A stretch of 64,000 nt of DNA from Microbacterium sp. cx-55 (GCF_021117345.1 NZ_CP088261.1:992001-1056000), one strand, 5' to 3'; positions 7,730-16,927 are shown, numbered from the stretch's first letter. The notes: generated by a model from the letters alone, not told the origin. Translations and numbers: made by a program.

Positions 7730-8458
7730 GTGACCGACCCCGCATCCGGCTCCTTTCGCGACCGTCCCGTCTCCTTCGTTCGGCGGAGCGGACGGATGAC
7801 CGAAGCGCAGGATCGCGCGTGGAGCGAGCTCGCGCCCGCCCTCGTGCTCGACGTCGTGCGCGGGGAGGCGGTGACGAGCATCGCGCCCGGGGCCGAGATC
7901 GATCCGGAGGCGGTGTGGGGGCGCCGGGCGCCGCTCATCGTGGAGATCGGATCGGGTCAGGGGCACGCGATCATGCACGCCGCGACCACGCGACCGGATG
8001 CGGACTTCCTCGCGGTCGAGGTGTTCCGCGCGGGTCTTGCCCGCACGATGCTCGACGCCGAGCGCGCGGACGTGCGGAACCTGCGCCTGGTCGAGGCGAA
8101 CGCGCCCGAGGTGCTCGCACACCTGCTGCCGGCGGCATCCGTCGATGAGCTGTGGATCTTCTTCCCCGACCCGTGGCACAAGAACAAGCACACCAAGCGG
8201 CGCCTCGTGCAGCCGGAGTTCGCCCCGCTGGCCGCGCGCGTCCTGCGCCCCGGGGGAACGCTGCGACTCGCGACGGACTGGGAGGACTACGCGGTGCAGA
8301 TGCGCGACGTCCTCGACCGGGCGGACGATCTGACCCGCGGTTTCGAGGGGGACTGGGCGCCCCGGTTCGAGGGGCGAGTGCGGACGGCGTTCGAGCGCAA
8401 GGGCGAACGCGTCGGGCGCGCCATCCGAGACCTCGCGTACGTGCGGCCGGGGGCCTGA
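7730..8458 (+). CDS. trmB: tRNA (guanine-N7)-methyltransferase
   Basis: A 242-residue Class I SAM-dependent methyltransferase that makes m7G46 in tRNA. The SAM loop is IVEIGSGQGHA (about residues 69-79), followed by the acidic DFLAVEVFRAG and the TrmB signature FFPDPWHKNKHTKRRL (about 144-159). The GTG at 7730 is preferred because it follows a -10 hexamer by 6 bases. A possible membrane protease-like gene begins two bases after the stop and is probably co-transcribed. Confidence 0.95.
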   Translation: MTDPASGSFRDRPVSFVRRSGRMTEAQDRAWSELAPALVLDVVRGEAVTSIAPGAEIDPEAVWGRRAPLIVEIGSGQGHAIMHAATTRPDADFLAVEVFRAGLARTMLDAERADVRNLRLVEANAPEVLAHLLPAASVDELWIFFPDPWHKNKHTKRRLVQPEFAPLAARVLRPGGTLRLATDWEDYAVQMRDVLDRADDLTRGFEGDWAPRFEGRVRTAFERKGERVGRAIRDLAYVRPGA

Positions 8459-8459
8459 G

Positions 8460-9329
8460 GTGATCGCCGAACGCGAGCAGATCGCCGTCCGAGAGCTCCG
8501 GGTCGGCGCCGTCGTTCCCGCCCTCCTCACCTGCCTCGCCGCTCCGGCGTTCTTCGTGCTGCTCACCCCCTGGCTCGGCTGGCTGCTGCTCGCCGCGGGG
8601 CTGCTCACCGCGTGGGCGTGGGATCGACGCAGGCCGCAGAACCCGCTCGTGCCCGACGGGCCTCGGGCGCCGTCGCTTCTTCGCGACCTGTCGCTCATCG
8701 CGGCCGGGATGCTGATCGTGAGCGCCATCCCGCTCGCGGCCGAGCTCGACAACGTCGCGATGCTGCGATTCACGCTCGCGCTCGGCGGCGCCGTGGTGGT
8801 GCCCTATGCGATCTCGCGGTTCGTGTACCGCGATCGCGCCATCCGCTTCCCTTGGCGAGGAGGCGGGACGTGGACGCGCTTCCAGTGGGCGTGGCTCGCG
8901 GCGGTGCTGGTGCTGGGATGGGCGATTCTGCCGTTCTATTTCATCACCTCGGGCGTCTACCAGAACTGGCCCGTCGTCGACTCGCCCGAACTCATCGCGC
9001 GGCTGTTCGTCGGGGTGGGAGCGGTCGGGATCTGGGACGAACTGTTCTTCATCTGCACGGTCTTCGCCCTCCTGCGTCGGCACCTGCCGATGCCGGCCGC
9101 GAACGTTCTGCAGACGATCGTCTTCGTCTCCTTCCTCTGGGAGCTCGGCTACCGCGCGTGGGGTCCGGTGCTCACCATCCCCTTCGCATTGCTGCAAGGC
9201 TTCGTGTTCTTGCGCACCCGGTCGCTCGGCTATGTCGTGACCGTGCACCTGCTGTTCGACGCGGTCGTCTTCGCGGTGCTCGTGCACGCGCACAACCCGG
9301 GCCTGCTGGACGGCTGGTTCCTGGTCTGA
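8460..9329 (+). CDS. CPBP-like integral membrane protein with diverged motifs
   Basis: A 289-residue protein with about eight membrane segments. Layout and motif positions resemble the CPBP (CAAX protease/bacteriocin-processing) family. The first motif, usually EExxxR, reads DELFFI; the second, usually FxxxH, reads FLWEL; the third HxxxD (HLLFD) is kept. With two of three catalytic motifs changed, peptidase activity is doubtful. The GTG start is separated from the trmB stop by one base, so translation is probably coupled. Confidence 0.65.
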   Translation: MIAEREQIAVRELRVGAVVPALLTCLAAPAFFVLLTPWLGWLLLAAGLLTAWAWDRRRPQNPLVPDGPRAPSLLRDLSLIAAGMLIVSAIPLAAELDNVAMLRFTLALGGAVVVPYAISRFVYRDRAIRFPWRGGGTWTRFQWAWLAAVLVLGWAILPFYFITSGVYQNWPVVDSPELIARLFVGVGAVGIWDELFFICTVFALLRRHLPMPAANVLQTIVFVSFLWELGYRAWGPVLTIPFALLQGFVFLRTRSLGYVVTVHLLFDAVVFAVLVHAHNPGLLDGWFLV

Positions 9330-9364
9330 GGTGCGGTCCGCCGGCGGATGCTGCGGCGGGGGAA

Positions 9365-10754
9365 TCAGCCGGGCACGTGCTCGGTGAGGATACGGGTCAG
9401 CAGAAGCCGAGCTGTCAGCCCGCCCCCCGGTGTGTCGACGAGGGTGATTGCTCCGCCGTCGTGCTCCACGAGTTCGCGGGCGATCGCCAGCCCCAATCCG
9501 GAACCCCCGACCGTCGTGCTCCAGAAGCGATCGAACGCCCGCGCCCGGTCCTCCGCCGACATCCCCGGCCCGTGGTCGATCACCTCGATGAGCGCCCCCG
9601 AGGACAGAGTCGACTCGCGGATGGTCACGATGCCGCCGGCGGGACTTGCCCGGAGCGCGTTGTCGATGAGGTTGTCGAGCGCCTGCTCGAGATGGCCGGT
9701 CGTCGCGCGGACGTGTCGCTCTGCGGACGCCATCTCGACGACGATCCGGACACCCGCGTCCTCGGCGGATTCCGCCCAGAAGCGACCGCGCTCGCCGAGC
9801 ACCGCACCGACGTCGATCGCGGCGGGTGCGCCCGACGGTGCTTGGCTTCGCGCCAGCGCGAGCAAGTCGGAGACGAGTCGACTGAGGCGACCGGATTCGC
9901 GCAGGGCGCGATCGACGGCGGCCTTGTCGTCCGGATCGTGCAGGCGATCGTGCAGGTTCTCAAGTCCCAGGCGGAGCGCGGTGAGCGGCGTTCGCAGCTG
10001 GTGCGACGCGTCCGCCGTGAACGCCTGCTGAGCGGAAAGGAGGACGTCGATCCGCCGGGCGGCTTCGTTGAGGGTGTCGGCGAGGCGTCGCATCTCCGGG
10101 GGACCCATCTCGTCGAGGTTCGCGCGGACCTTCACGTCGCCGTCGGAGATGCGGCCGGCCATCGCGTCCAGAAGCCGGAGCGGGCGCAGGATCGACGTCG
10201 CGACAACCGCGCTCACGATCACCGACAGCACGAGGACGATCGAACCCACGCCGAGCCGGAAGAGCCAGATGCTCTGCACCTGAGCATCCACCGGCGCACT
10301 CGGTACGGTCACCCGCACGGCACCGTCGACACGGCCCTCGTCGGTTTTGGCGGGAACGGTGACCTGGAGCCCCTTCTCACCCAGCACGGATTCGTCGAGC
10401 GATCGGACGCTCTCCTCGCCTGCCAGGGCCGCGTCGAAGTCCACGTCCTGGGCGCCGACGACCGCGCGCCCGAGGGCGGGTTCGCGGTCGGTGCCGATGA
10501 GTTCGACCCGTCCGGCGGTCTGGTCTTCGACCTCGTCGCGGAGCTGTACCAGCGCCAGTCGCGCGCCGCGCGGTGGCCTCGTCAGCTTCTGTCGCCGTCG
10601 CGAGGAGCACCGCGATCGTGCGTGCTTCTCTCAGGGCGACCTCGCGCTGGCCGTCGCGCAGCAGTTGACTGAGATTCAGCCCGACCGGCAACGTGAACGC
10701 GATGAGGGCGATCGTGACGATCACCAGGTACGACGTGACGAGCCTACGGCGCAT
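9365..10754 (-). pseudogene. Sensor histidine kinase with a single-base frameshift
   Basis: The gene is split between two frames. From the ATG at 10754 the first frame encodes TM1 (LVIVTIALIAFTLPVGL) and the start of the sensor, up to about EADEATARR. After about 10560 that frame turns into Arg/Pro-rich nonsense. The neighbouring frame, open from about this point to 9365, continues with LALVQLRDEVEDQ, then TM2, HAMP, the H-box ASHQLRTPLTAL, and ATPase N, G1 and G2 boxes ending GLGLAIARELVEHDGG. The shift lies in the GC run around 10556-10590, and one extra base explains it. It could be a real null mutation or a sequencing error. The start overlaps the response-regulator stop by 11 bases. Confidence 0.8.
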
Positions 10755-11451
10755 CGGCGCGCTCCACTCGGAAACCGACCCCCCGAACGGTCGTGATCAC
10801 GACGTCCGGTCCGAGCTTCTGGCGGAGCGCCGACACGTGCACGTCAAGGGTGCGTGTCGAGCCGAACCAGTGGCTGTCCCATACCTCGTCGATGAGTGAC
10901 TCGCGGGTGAGCACCGAACCCGCGCGGCGGGTGAGCGCGACGAGGAGGTCGAACTCCTTGGGGGCGAGTGCCACCTCGCCGTCGCCTCGTCGCACTCGTC
11001 GCGCAGCGACGTCGATCGATACGGTGCCCACGTCGATGGGCGGGGGTGCGACCTCGTCGCGTGTGCCGCCCATCGCCGGGGCATCGCCCGCGTGGCGGCG
11101 GGTCACCGCACGGATCCGTGCCACGATCTCGCGCACGCCGAACGGCTTGGCGACGTAGTCGTCGGCGCCTACTTCGAGTCCCGCGACCGTGTCGACCTCA
11201 TCGCCCCGTGCGGTGATCACGATGATCGGCACGTTCGACACGGCGCGAAGCTGGCGGCACACGTCGAGTCCGTCCATATCGGGCAGCCCGAGGTCGAGCA
11301 GGATGAGGTCGGGAGGAGCGGCGGCGAGCGCCTCCCTCCCGGACATCACCCACTCGACCTCGTAGCCGTACCGCGTGAGACCCTCGCGAAGCGAGTCGGC
11401 GATGGATGGATCGTCTTCCACGATCAGAACAAGCACGACAGATGGTCTCAC
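10744..11451 (-). CDS. OmpR-family response regulator
   Basis: A 235-residue two-component regulator. The receiver domain has the acidic pair EDD near residue 12, the phospho-acceptor in LILLDLGLPDMDG (about D56), the switch Thr in VITARGDE and Lys in YVAKPFG. The winged-helix DNA-binding domain ends the protein (APKEFDLLVALTRRAG, then TLDVHVSALRQKLG). The GTG at 11451 is drawn, but the in-frame GTG at 11436, five codons in, fits the family start better. It is coupled to the broken kinase gene, so if the kinase is really lost this regulator may act alone or with another kinase. Confidence 0.9.
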   Translation of the reverse strand: MRPSVVLVLIVEDDPSIADSLREGLTRYGYEVEWVMSGREALAAAPPDLILLDLGLPDMDGLDVCRQLRAVSNVPIIVITARGDEVDTVAGLEVGADDYVAKPFGVREIVARIRAVTRRHAGDAPAMGGTRDEVAPPPIDVGTVSIDVAARRVRRGDGEVALAPKEFDLLVALTRRAGSVLTRESLIDEVWDSHWFGSTRTLDVHVSALRQKLGPDVVITTVRGVGFRVERADAP

Positions 11452-11506
11452 CCTCTTCTGGGCGTGCGGCGGACGGGGCGGATCGAGGAGAGGGGACGAC
11501 GAGCGC

Positions 11507-12007
11507 CTACTCCGCGGACGGCTCTTTCGACGAGTGGTGTTCGACGATCAACCACTCGCCGTCGACCTCCTGGTAGACGAACGTGAACCGGGCCGGCACG
11601 ACGTCGCCGGTCGCGCCCATCGTGAAGGTGTAGAGGCCGGAGTGGGAGACGAATCCGTCCCCGAGGTCGCGAACCACACCCTCGGTGATCTCCCCGGAAG
11701 GTTCGTTCTGAAGGAACCCCTCGAAGTACTCGAGGCGTTCCTCGGGGGTGTCGTGGATGCCGGGGGCCACCGTCGGCAGAAGCACCGCATCCTCGGCGTA
11801 ATACTCGTTCACCTGTTCCGGGTCTCCCGTGGCGAGCGCGGCGTTCCACTCCTCGAACAGCGCCTGCACCTCGGAGTCGGTCGGCGCCGTCGCGGCCGTC
11901 GCGGCGGGAGCGGCCTCCGCCGCGGTGGCGGCGCAGCCCGTCAACGCGAACACTCCGGCGACGGGCAGAGCGAGCAGGGGGAGTGCGGAGCGGTGTCGTC
12001 GAGGCAT
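11507..12007 (-). CDS. SnoaL-like (SgcJ/EcaC-type) lipoprotein
   Basis: A 166-residue exported lipoprotein: basic N-terminus, hydrophobic core and lipobox LTGC with Cys25. The mature part is a cone-shaped SnoaL-like/DUF4440 fold with the typical opening VQALFEEWNAALATGDPEQV and later FTFVYQEVDGEWLIVEHHSS. These folds bind small ligands or catalyse isomerisations; no activity can be assigned. It lies just upstream of the two-component regulator on the same strand, 55 bases away, and could be part of that transcript. AAGGAACG precedes the ATG. Confidence 0.8.
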   Translation of the reverse strand: MPRRHRSALPLLALPVAGVFALTGCAATAAEAAPAATAATAPTDSEVQALFEEWNAALATGDPEQVNEYYAEDAVLLPTVAPGIHDTPEERLEYFEGFLQNEPSGEITEGVVRDLGDGFVSHSGLYTFTMGATGDVVPARFTFVYQEVDGEWLIVEHHSSKEPSAE

Positions 12008-12197
12008 GATTCGTTCCTTCGCGTAAGGGCCGGTTCTCCGGCCGACGGTGAGCGTGAATCCAGCCTCGTGAATCGACCGTCATCACCCGGTCAGGAGAAC
12101 GTCAAGGGTTGGTCAGCATCCCGTTCACGCGCCTCCGGTGCGTCTCGTGCGGGCCGCGTTCACCGGGCGGCGGGCCGGGGCATGGCATGATCCTCCA

Positions 12198-13547
12198 GTG
12201 ACGGATCGCCGCATCCGCACGTTTCGTGAGCGCCGCTGGCGCGGAAGGGATCCCGTGACCGCCACCGGCTCGTCCCGCCCGACGACGGACGCACGCACCG
12301 GCCGCCTCCCCGCCGCCCTGTCCCGGGCGCGCGCCGGAGTCGTCACCTGGTTCGACGATGTGATCCGCCCCGACCCCCGGGTCCGCCCCGTCACTCGACG
12401 CGATCTCGTCGGCGTGATGTGGATCTGGGTGATCGGTCGGGTGCTGAGCCTCGCGATGCTCGCGATCTGGTACGGATTCTCGAAAGCGTTCTCGTGGAGT
12501 TTCGGCGCGCAGGGGCTGCCCGTGGGCGACTTCCTGTCGTTCCTCACCGCGTGGGATGCGGATCGCTACGGACGGATCTCCCGGATCGGGTACCCGGCGG
12601 AGCTCCCGGTCGACACGACCGGCGCCGTGTTCCCGAACGACTGGGCGTTCATGCCGATCTTCCCGGTGCTCGAACGGTGGGTCTCGGATGCGACGGGGTG
12701 GGGGTGGCAGCTCAGCGGGGTGCTGCTCGGCATCCTGTTCAGCGCCGGTGCCACGATCATGCTCTTCCTGCTGCTTCGCGCCGTGACGACGCCGAGCCAG
12801 GCGCGGTGGGCGGTCATCCTGTTCAGCTTCGGTCCGCTGTCGTTCATCTTCATGGTGGCCTACGCCGAGTCGCTGTTCCTCTTCCTGCTCTTCCTGGGAC
12901 TGTGGCTCGCGGTGCGTCGCCGTTACGCCTGGATCGCCCCGGTCGGGGTGCTCGCCGCGTACACCCGCCCGGGCGCGCTGGTGCTCGCCCTGGCGCTGGG
13001 CATCGTGTTCCTCGTGCGCTGGGCACGCCACCGTATCGATCCGTTCCCACGCGGCCAGGTCATCGGCCTGATCGTCGCCGGTGTCTCGATCGCCGCCGCG
13101 GGCCTGTCGTGGTCGTGGATCGTGGAGATCACGACCGATCTGCCGCACGCGTACGTGCTGACCGAGACGTCCTGGTGGCGTCCGTTCCTCGGGCCGGTGC
13201 AATTCGTTCCGCTGACGCCCTGGTTCCTGTTCGCCTGGAACTTCCTCGGGGTCTTCGGCATCCTGATCGTGTTGGCCGTCATCGCCGCGTTCGCCCTGTT
13301 CGTCTGGTCGAAGCCGTTCCGGCGCCTGGGGCTCGTGATCGGCGTCTACACCGTGAGCTACGGGCTGTACCTCTTCGCGGTGTTCCTTCCGCAGCAGAGC
13401 CTGTTCCGGCTCCTGCTGCCGGTGGCGCCGCTCCTCGGCCACGAGAAGCTCAGCTCGTCGCGGGCCTGGCGGCGGGTGACGCTCGGCACCGCCATCGGAT
13501 CCCAGCTCCTGGCGACCCTCGTCCTCTGGACCGTCGGCTATCCGTAA
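12198..13547 (+). CDS. PIG-V-family mannosyltransferase-like membrane protein
   Basis: A 449-residue polytopic membrane protein of the PIG-V/GPI mannosyltransferase II-like family found in actinobacteria. The early acidic loop motif WDADRYGRISRIGYP (about residues 117-131) matches the catalytic Asp loop of GT-C enzymes and is followed by NDWAFMPIFPVLERW. About ten membrane segments follow. It probably uses a polyprenyl-phosphate sugar to modify a lipid or protein at the outer face; the acceptor is unknown. The start is taken at GTG 12198, behind a weak CATGAT hexamer; GTG 12255 is another choice. Confidence 0.75.
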   Translation: MTDRRIRTFRERRWRGRDPVTATGSSRPTTDARTGRLPAALSRARAGVVTWFDDVIRPDPRVRPVTRRDLVGVMWIWVIGRVLSLAMLAIWYGFSKAFSWSFGAQGLPVGDFLSFLTAWDADRYGRISRIGYPAELPVDTTGAVFPNDWAFMPIFPVLERWVSDATGWGWQLSGVLLGILFSAGATIMLFLLLRAVTTPSQARWAVILFSFGPLSFIFMVAYAESLFLFLLFLGLWLAVRRRYAWIAPVGVLAAYTRPGALVLALALGIVFLVRWARHRIDPFPRGQVIGLIVAGVSIAAAGLSWSWIVEITTDLPHAYVLTETSWWRPFLGPVQFVPLTPWFLFAWNFLGVFGILIVLAVIAAFALFVWSKPFRRLGLVIGVYTVSYGLYLFAVFLPQQSLFRLLLPVAPLLGHEKLSSSRAWRRVTLGTAIGSQLLATLVLWTVGYP

Positions 13548-13593
13548 CGCGGCCCCGACCCGCCCCGCGTGCTCGGCGGCCGCTCGCGGATGC

Positions 13594-13599
13594 TAATCT
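13594..13599 (+). promoter_or_regulatory. -10 hexamer TAATCT for tRNA-Arg
   Basis: TAATCT lies 10 bases before the mature 5' end of the tRNA. No good -35 is visible. Confidence 0.4.
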
Positions 13600-13609
13600 C
13601 GATCGGTAC

Positions 13610-13682
13610 GCCTCCGTAGCTCAGTGGATAGAGCGCCGGTTTCCGGTACCGTAGGTCGCTGGTTCGACTCCAGTCGGGGGCA
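13610..13682 (+). tRNA. tRNA-Arg (anticodon CCG)
   Basis: A 73-base cloverleaf. The acceptor GCCTCCG pairs with CGGGGGC, the D stem GCTC pairs with GAGC, the anticodon loop TTCCGGT gives CCG, and the T arm is GCTGG-TTCGACT-CCAGT. The outermost anticodon-stem pair is C-U. Discriminator A is present and CCA is not encoded. It reads CGG codons, common in this GC-rich genome. Confidence 0.95.
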
Positions 13683-13688
13683 CACGCG

Positions 13689-13715
13689 AAAATCCCAGGT
13701 CATGCCTGGGATTTT
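13689..13715 (+). terminator. Intrinsic terminator after tRNA-Arg
   Basis: A perfect 11-bp stem AAAATCCCAGG / CCTGGGATTTT with loop TCATG. The stem's own 3' T-run supplies the release tract. It starts 7 bases after the tRNA. The 170 bases after it, up to the SDR gene, hold only a possible TAGGGT -10 at 13845. Confidence 0.9.
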
Positions 13716-13883
13716 CTGCATTCTGCCCCGTGCTTGTGCGCACAGGCGGGGCGCGCGGGCGTTCCGCGGGGCGTGAGGAACCGCATCCGACCTACTCTGC
13801 GCGGAGCGGTCTGGCAAGCGTCGATGGCAGATGGGCCGCGTTCGTAGGGTGGCTGGCACAGCCCCCATCGGAAGAGGTTCGCC

Positions 13884-14897
13884 GTGCCATCCACATCCTC
13901 CCGCGGAGTCGCGGTCGTCACCGGCGGAACGGCGGGCCTCGGCCGCGCCACCGCACGCGAACTCGCCGGCCGGGGGTGGAACGTCGCCGTGCTCGCCCGC
14001 GGGCAGGACGGCATCGACGGAACCATCGCCGACATCGAGAAGATCGGCCAGCGCGGCTACGGCGTATCGGTCGACGTCGCCGACGCCACGGCGGTCGACG
14101 CCGCCGCGGAAGAGATCGAGCGCGAACTCGGGCCCATCGACCTGTGGGTCAACAACGCGATGACCGGCACGATCTCGGAGTTCCTCGACACCGATCGGGC
14201 CGACTTCGAACGGGCCACGGCCGTCACGTACTTCGGTGTCGTCAACGGCACCCGCGTCGCGCTCCGCCGGATGGTGCCCCGCCAGCGAGGGCAGGTCATC
14301 CAGATCGGTTCGGCCCTGGCGCACCGCGGCATCCCCCTGCAGTCGGCGTACTGCGGGGCGAAGCACGCCATCCACGGGTTCACCGACTCGGTTGTCGCCG
14401 AACTCACGCACGGCAAGGTCCCCGTCGCCGTCTCGATCGTCGACATGCCGGCCCTGAACACCGTGCAGTTCGGGTGGGTCAAGTCGGCGTTCTCCGACCA
14501 CCCGCAGCCCGTCCCGCCGATCTACCAGCCCGAGGTCGGTGCGCGCGCGATCGCGGACGTGGCCGATACCCCGCGGCGGCGCACCTGGGTGGGCGAGTCG
14601 ACCGTCGGCCTCGTGCTCGGCACGCGCTTCGCCGGCCGCTTCATGGACTGGTACCTCGCCAAGAACGCCTACGAGGGTCAGCTGGCCCCCGATCACCACG
14701 AACCCATGATGGCGCCGAACCTCTACGAGCCGGTTCCCGGAGATCATGGCGCGCGCGGCGTCTTCTCGGCCGAAGCGCGAGGCGGCAGCGTGCAGACGTG
14801 GGCGATCCGCCACCGCCGGGCCCTGAGCGTCACGGGAGCGGCGGCCGCCGCCCTCGGGGCCGCGACCGGATGGCGGGTTCTCGCGGCCCGCCGCTGA
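13884..14897 (+). CDS. SDR-family oxidoreductase
   Basis: A 337-residue short-chain dehydrogenase. The nucleotide-binding motif is VTGGTAGLGRAT (about residues 11-22), the NNA motif follows at about 90, and the catalytic Ser lies in QIGSALAH and Tyr-Lys in YCGAKHA. The C-terminal ~80 residues extend beyond the Rossmann domain and end in a short hydrophobic, possibly membrane-associated helix (GAAAAALGAATGWRVLAARR). The GTG start has GAAGAGG upstream. It is the first gene of a three-gene operon with an SRPBCC protein and a phytoene desaturase-like flavoprotein; the substrate is unknown, a hydrophobic one being likely. Confidence 0.85.
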   Translation: MPSTSSRGVAVVTGGTAGLGRATARELAGRGWNVAVLARGQDGIDGTIADIEKIGQRGYGVSVDVADATAVDAAAEEIERELGPIDLWVNNAMTGTISEFLDTDRADFERATAVTYFGVVNGTRVALRRMVPRQRGQVIQIGSALAHRGIPLQSAYCGAKHAIHGFTDSVVAELTHGKVPVAVSIVDMPALNTVQFGWVKSAFSDHPQPVPPIYQPEVGARAIADVADTPRRRTWVGESTVGLVLGTRFAGRFMDWYLAKNAYEGQLAPDHHEPMMAPNLYEPVPGDHGARGVFSAEARGGSVQTWAIRHRRALSVTGAAAAALGAATGWRVLAARR

Positions 14898-14945
14898 GGC
14901 ATCCGCAGATTTCGACACCCGCCCCCTTCCGAGAAAGGATGACGT

Positions 14946-15476
14946 ATGGCTCGCAACGTGAGGATCCTGGCCTGCACCCCGGAGGATGTCTTCCGGGTCT
15001 TCGACAACGGGTGGTTGTTCCCGGTGTGGGTGGTCGGCGCGTCCCGGATGCGGGACGTTTCCGGCGACTGGCCGGCCGTCGGTTCCCGGCTTCACCATTC
15101 GTTCGGGGTCTGGCCGGCTCTCATCGATGACGTCACCGAGGTGCTCGAGTACGAGGCCGGACGACGCTTCGTGCTCCGCGCCAAGGGGTGGCCGATGGGG
15201 GAGGCGCGCGTCGCGATCGACGTGAAGGCGCACGGCGAGAAGACCCTCGTCCGCATCCAGGAGGAAGCGGTGGCGGGGCCGGGGGCGTGGATCCCCGGGC
15301 CGCTGCTCGACATCCCGCTCCGCTGGCGCAACGCCGAGACGCTGCACCGACTCGCCTACCTGGCCGAGGGCATCCCCGCCCATTCGGTCGGGGCGAGCAC
15401 CGCCGACCGAGAGATCTCGGAGACGGCGGAAGACGACTCGCCCGCACCCCGCGGGGAAGGCGCGTCGACGTCGTGA
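14946..15476 (+). CDS. SRPBCC-family (polyketide cyclase/START-like) protein
   Basis: A 176-residue SRPBCC-fold protein. The helix-grip pattern begins with the strand NVRILACTPEDVFRVFDNG and continues through a beta-rich centre (EVLEYEAGRRFVLRAKGW) to a C-terminal helix with LRWRNAETLHRLAYL. Such folds enclose a hydrophobic pocket for lipids or aromatic intermediates. A good AGAAAGGA ribosome site lies before the ATG. Its end overlaps the next gene by four bases (GTGA), so it probably works with the flavoprotein on the same molecule. Confidence 0.8.
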   Translation: MARNVRILACTPEDVFRVFDNGWLFPVWVVGASRMRDVSGDWPAVGSRLHHSFGVWPALIDDVTEVLEYEAGRRFVLRAKGWPMGEARVAIDVKAHGEKTLVRIQEEAVAGPGAWIPGPLLDIPLRWRNAETLHRLAYLAEGIPAHSVGASTADREISETAEDDSPAPRGEGASTS

Positions 15477-16927
15477 CGGCGGAACTCGATGTCGTGGTCG
15501 TCGGCAGCGGGCCGAACGGGATGGCCGCCGCCGTGACCCTCGCCCGCGCGGGGCTCCAGGTGCGCGTGTACGAACGGTCGGACCACGCGGGCGGGGGCGC
15601 GGCCACCCGGGAGCTGACCCTGCCCGGATTCCTGCACGACGTGTGCTCCGCGGTGCATCCGCTGGCGTTCGAGTCGCGGTTCTTCCGGGAGTTCGCGCTG
15701 GCCTCGCGCGTCGAGTTCGCCGTGCCCGACATCTCCTACGCGCACCCGTTGGACGGCGGCCGCGCGGTCGTCGCCTACCGTGATCTCGGCCGGACGGCGG
15801 CCGAGCTCGGCGTCGACGGGCCCGCCTATGCGCGCGTGATGGCGCCGCTGGCCCGGCACTCCGCATCCGTCGCCGACTTCACCGGCGGTTCGCTGCTGCG
15901 CGTGCCCGGCGACCCGGTCACCGCCCTCCGCTTCGGCCTGCGCGCGCTCGAGCAGGGCTCGCCGCTGTGGAACCTGCGCTTCCGCGAAGAGAACGCGCCC
16001 GCGCTGATGACCGGCGTTGCGGCGCACACGATTCTGCGCCAGCCGAGCATCGCCGGGGCGGGCGGCGGTCTGGCGCTCGCCGCCTACGGACACGCGCGCG
16101 GATGGCCGGTGCCCATCGGCGGCAGTGGGGCCATCATCGACGCGATGGCCGACGACCTGCGCGCCCACGGCGGCGAGATCGTCACGGGGCACGAGGTGCG
16201 GTCGCTCGCCGAGCTGCCGCCCGCGCGCGCGGTGCTGCTCGACGTCACTCCCGACGCACTGATCCGGATGGCGGGCGACGCGATCCCGACCCCCTATCGG
16301 GCCGCGCTCGAACGCTTCCGCTACGGCGGCGGGGTCGCGAAGGTCGACTTCGCGCTCTCCGACCCCGTGCCGTGGGCGAATGCGTCGCTCCGCCGCACCG
16401 CGACGGTGCACGTCGGCGGTACGCGGGCGGAGGTCGCCGCATCCGAGAACGCGGTCTCGGCGGGGCGCCTGAGCGAGGCCCCTTACGTGCTCGTCACGCA
16501 GCCGTCCCTCTTCGATTCCGGGCGGGCCCCGGGAGATGCCCACACGCTGTGGGCCTACACGCACGTGCCGGCAGGGTCCCCCGCCGATCGCGAGGAGGCC
16601 ATCGTCCGTCAGATCGAGCGGTTCGCGCCCGGATTCCGCGACACGATCCTCGCGTCGCACTCGCGCAACGCCGTCGAGATATCTCGCGACAACCCCAACT
16701 ACCCGGGCGGCGACATCTCCGCGGGCGCCCCCAGCCTGCTCCAACTGCTGCGCCGGCCGACGCTGAGCCCGGACCCGTGGCGCACCCCCATGAAGGGCGT
16801 CTACCTCTGCTCGGCGTCGACGAGTCCCGGGCCGGGTGTGCACGGACTAGGGGGTTGGTGGGCGGCGCGGAGTGCGCTCCGGCACGAGTTCGGCACCCGA
16901 TTCCTGCCCGACCTCTCACCGGTCTGA
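15473..16927 (+). CDS. Phytoene desaturase-like NAD(P)/FAD-dependent oxidoreductase
   Basis: A 484-residue flavoprotein. The dinucleotide-binding motif is VVVVGSGPNGMAAA (about residues 7-20), followed by the second strand ending VRVYERSDHAGGGA. The C-terminal motif PGPGVHGLGGWWAA carries the FAD-contacting glycines of CrtI-like enzymes. No carotenoid genes are nearby, so the substrate is open: a polyprenyl, lipid or other conjugated chain is possible. It overlaps the SRPBCC gene by four bases. Its stop is followed after one base by the 14-nt palindrome GCCCTGCGCAGGGC, then the convergent SGNH gene. Confidence 0.85.
   Translation: MTAELDVVVVGSGPNGMAAAVTLARAGLQVRVYERSDHAGGGAATRELTLPGFLHDVCSAVHPLAFESRFFREFALASRVEFAVPDISYAHPLDGGRAVVAYRDLGRTAAELGVDGPAYARVMAPLARHSASVADFTGGSLLRVPGDPVTALRFGLRALEQGSPLWNLRFREENAPALMTGVAAHTILRQPSIAGAGGGLALAAYGHARGWPVPIGGSGAIIDAMADDLRAHGGEIVTGHEVRSLAELPPARAVLLDVTPDALIRMAGDAIPTPYRAALERFRYGGGVAKVDFALSDPVPWANASLRRTATVHVGGTRAEVAASENAVSAGRLSEAPYVLVTQPSLFDSGRAPGDAHTLWAYTHVPAGSPADREEAIVRQIERFAPGFRDTILASHSRNAVEISRDNPNYPGGDISAGAPSLLQLLRRPTLSPDPWRTPMKGVYLCSASTSPGPGVHGLGGWWAARSALRHEFGTRFLPDLSPV

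Noticed and set aside
10556..10590. Programmed ribosomal frameshift in the histidine kinase
   Set aside because: No slippery heptamer or downstream pseudoknot is evident; a simple one-base change in a GC run explains it.
13610..13715. tRNA-Arg 3' end as a phage or island attachment site
   Set aside because: No integrase and no direct repeat of the tRNA 3' end within the window.
13593..15866. 757-residue reverse open frame over tRNA-Arg, the SDR and SRPBCC genes
   Set aside because: It crosses a tRNA and a terminator and lacks any motif.
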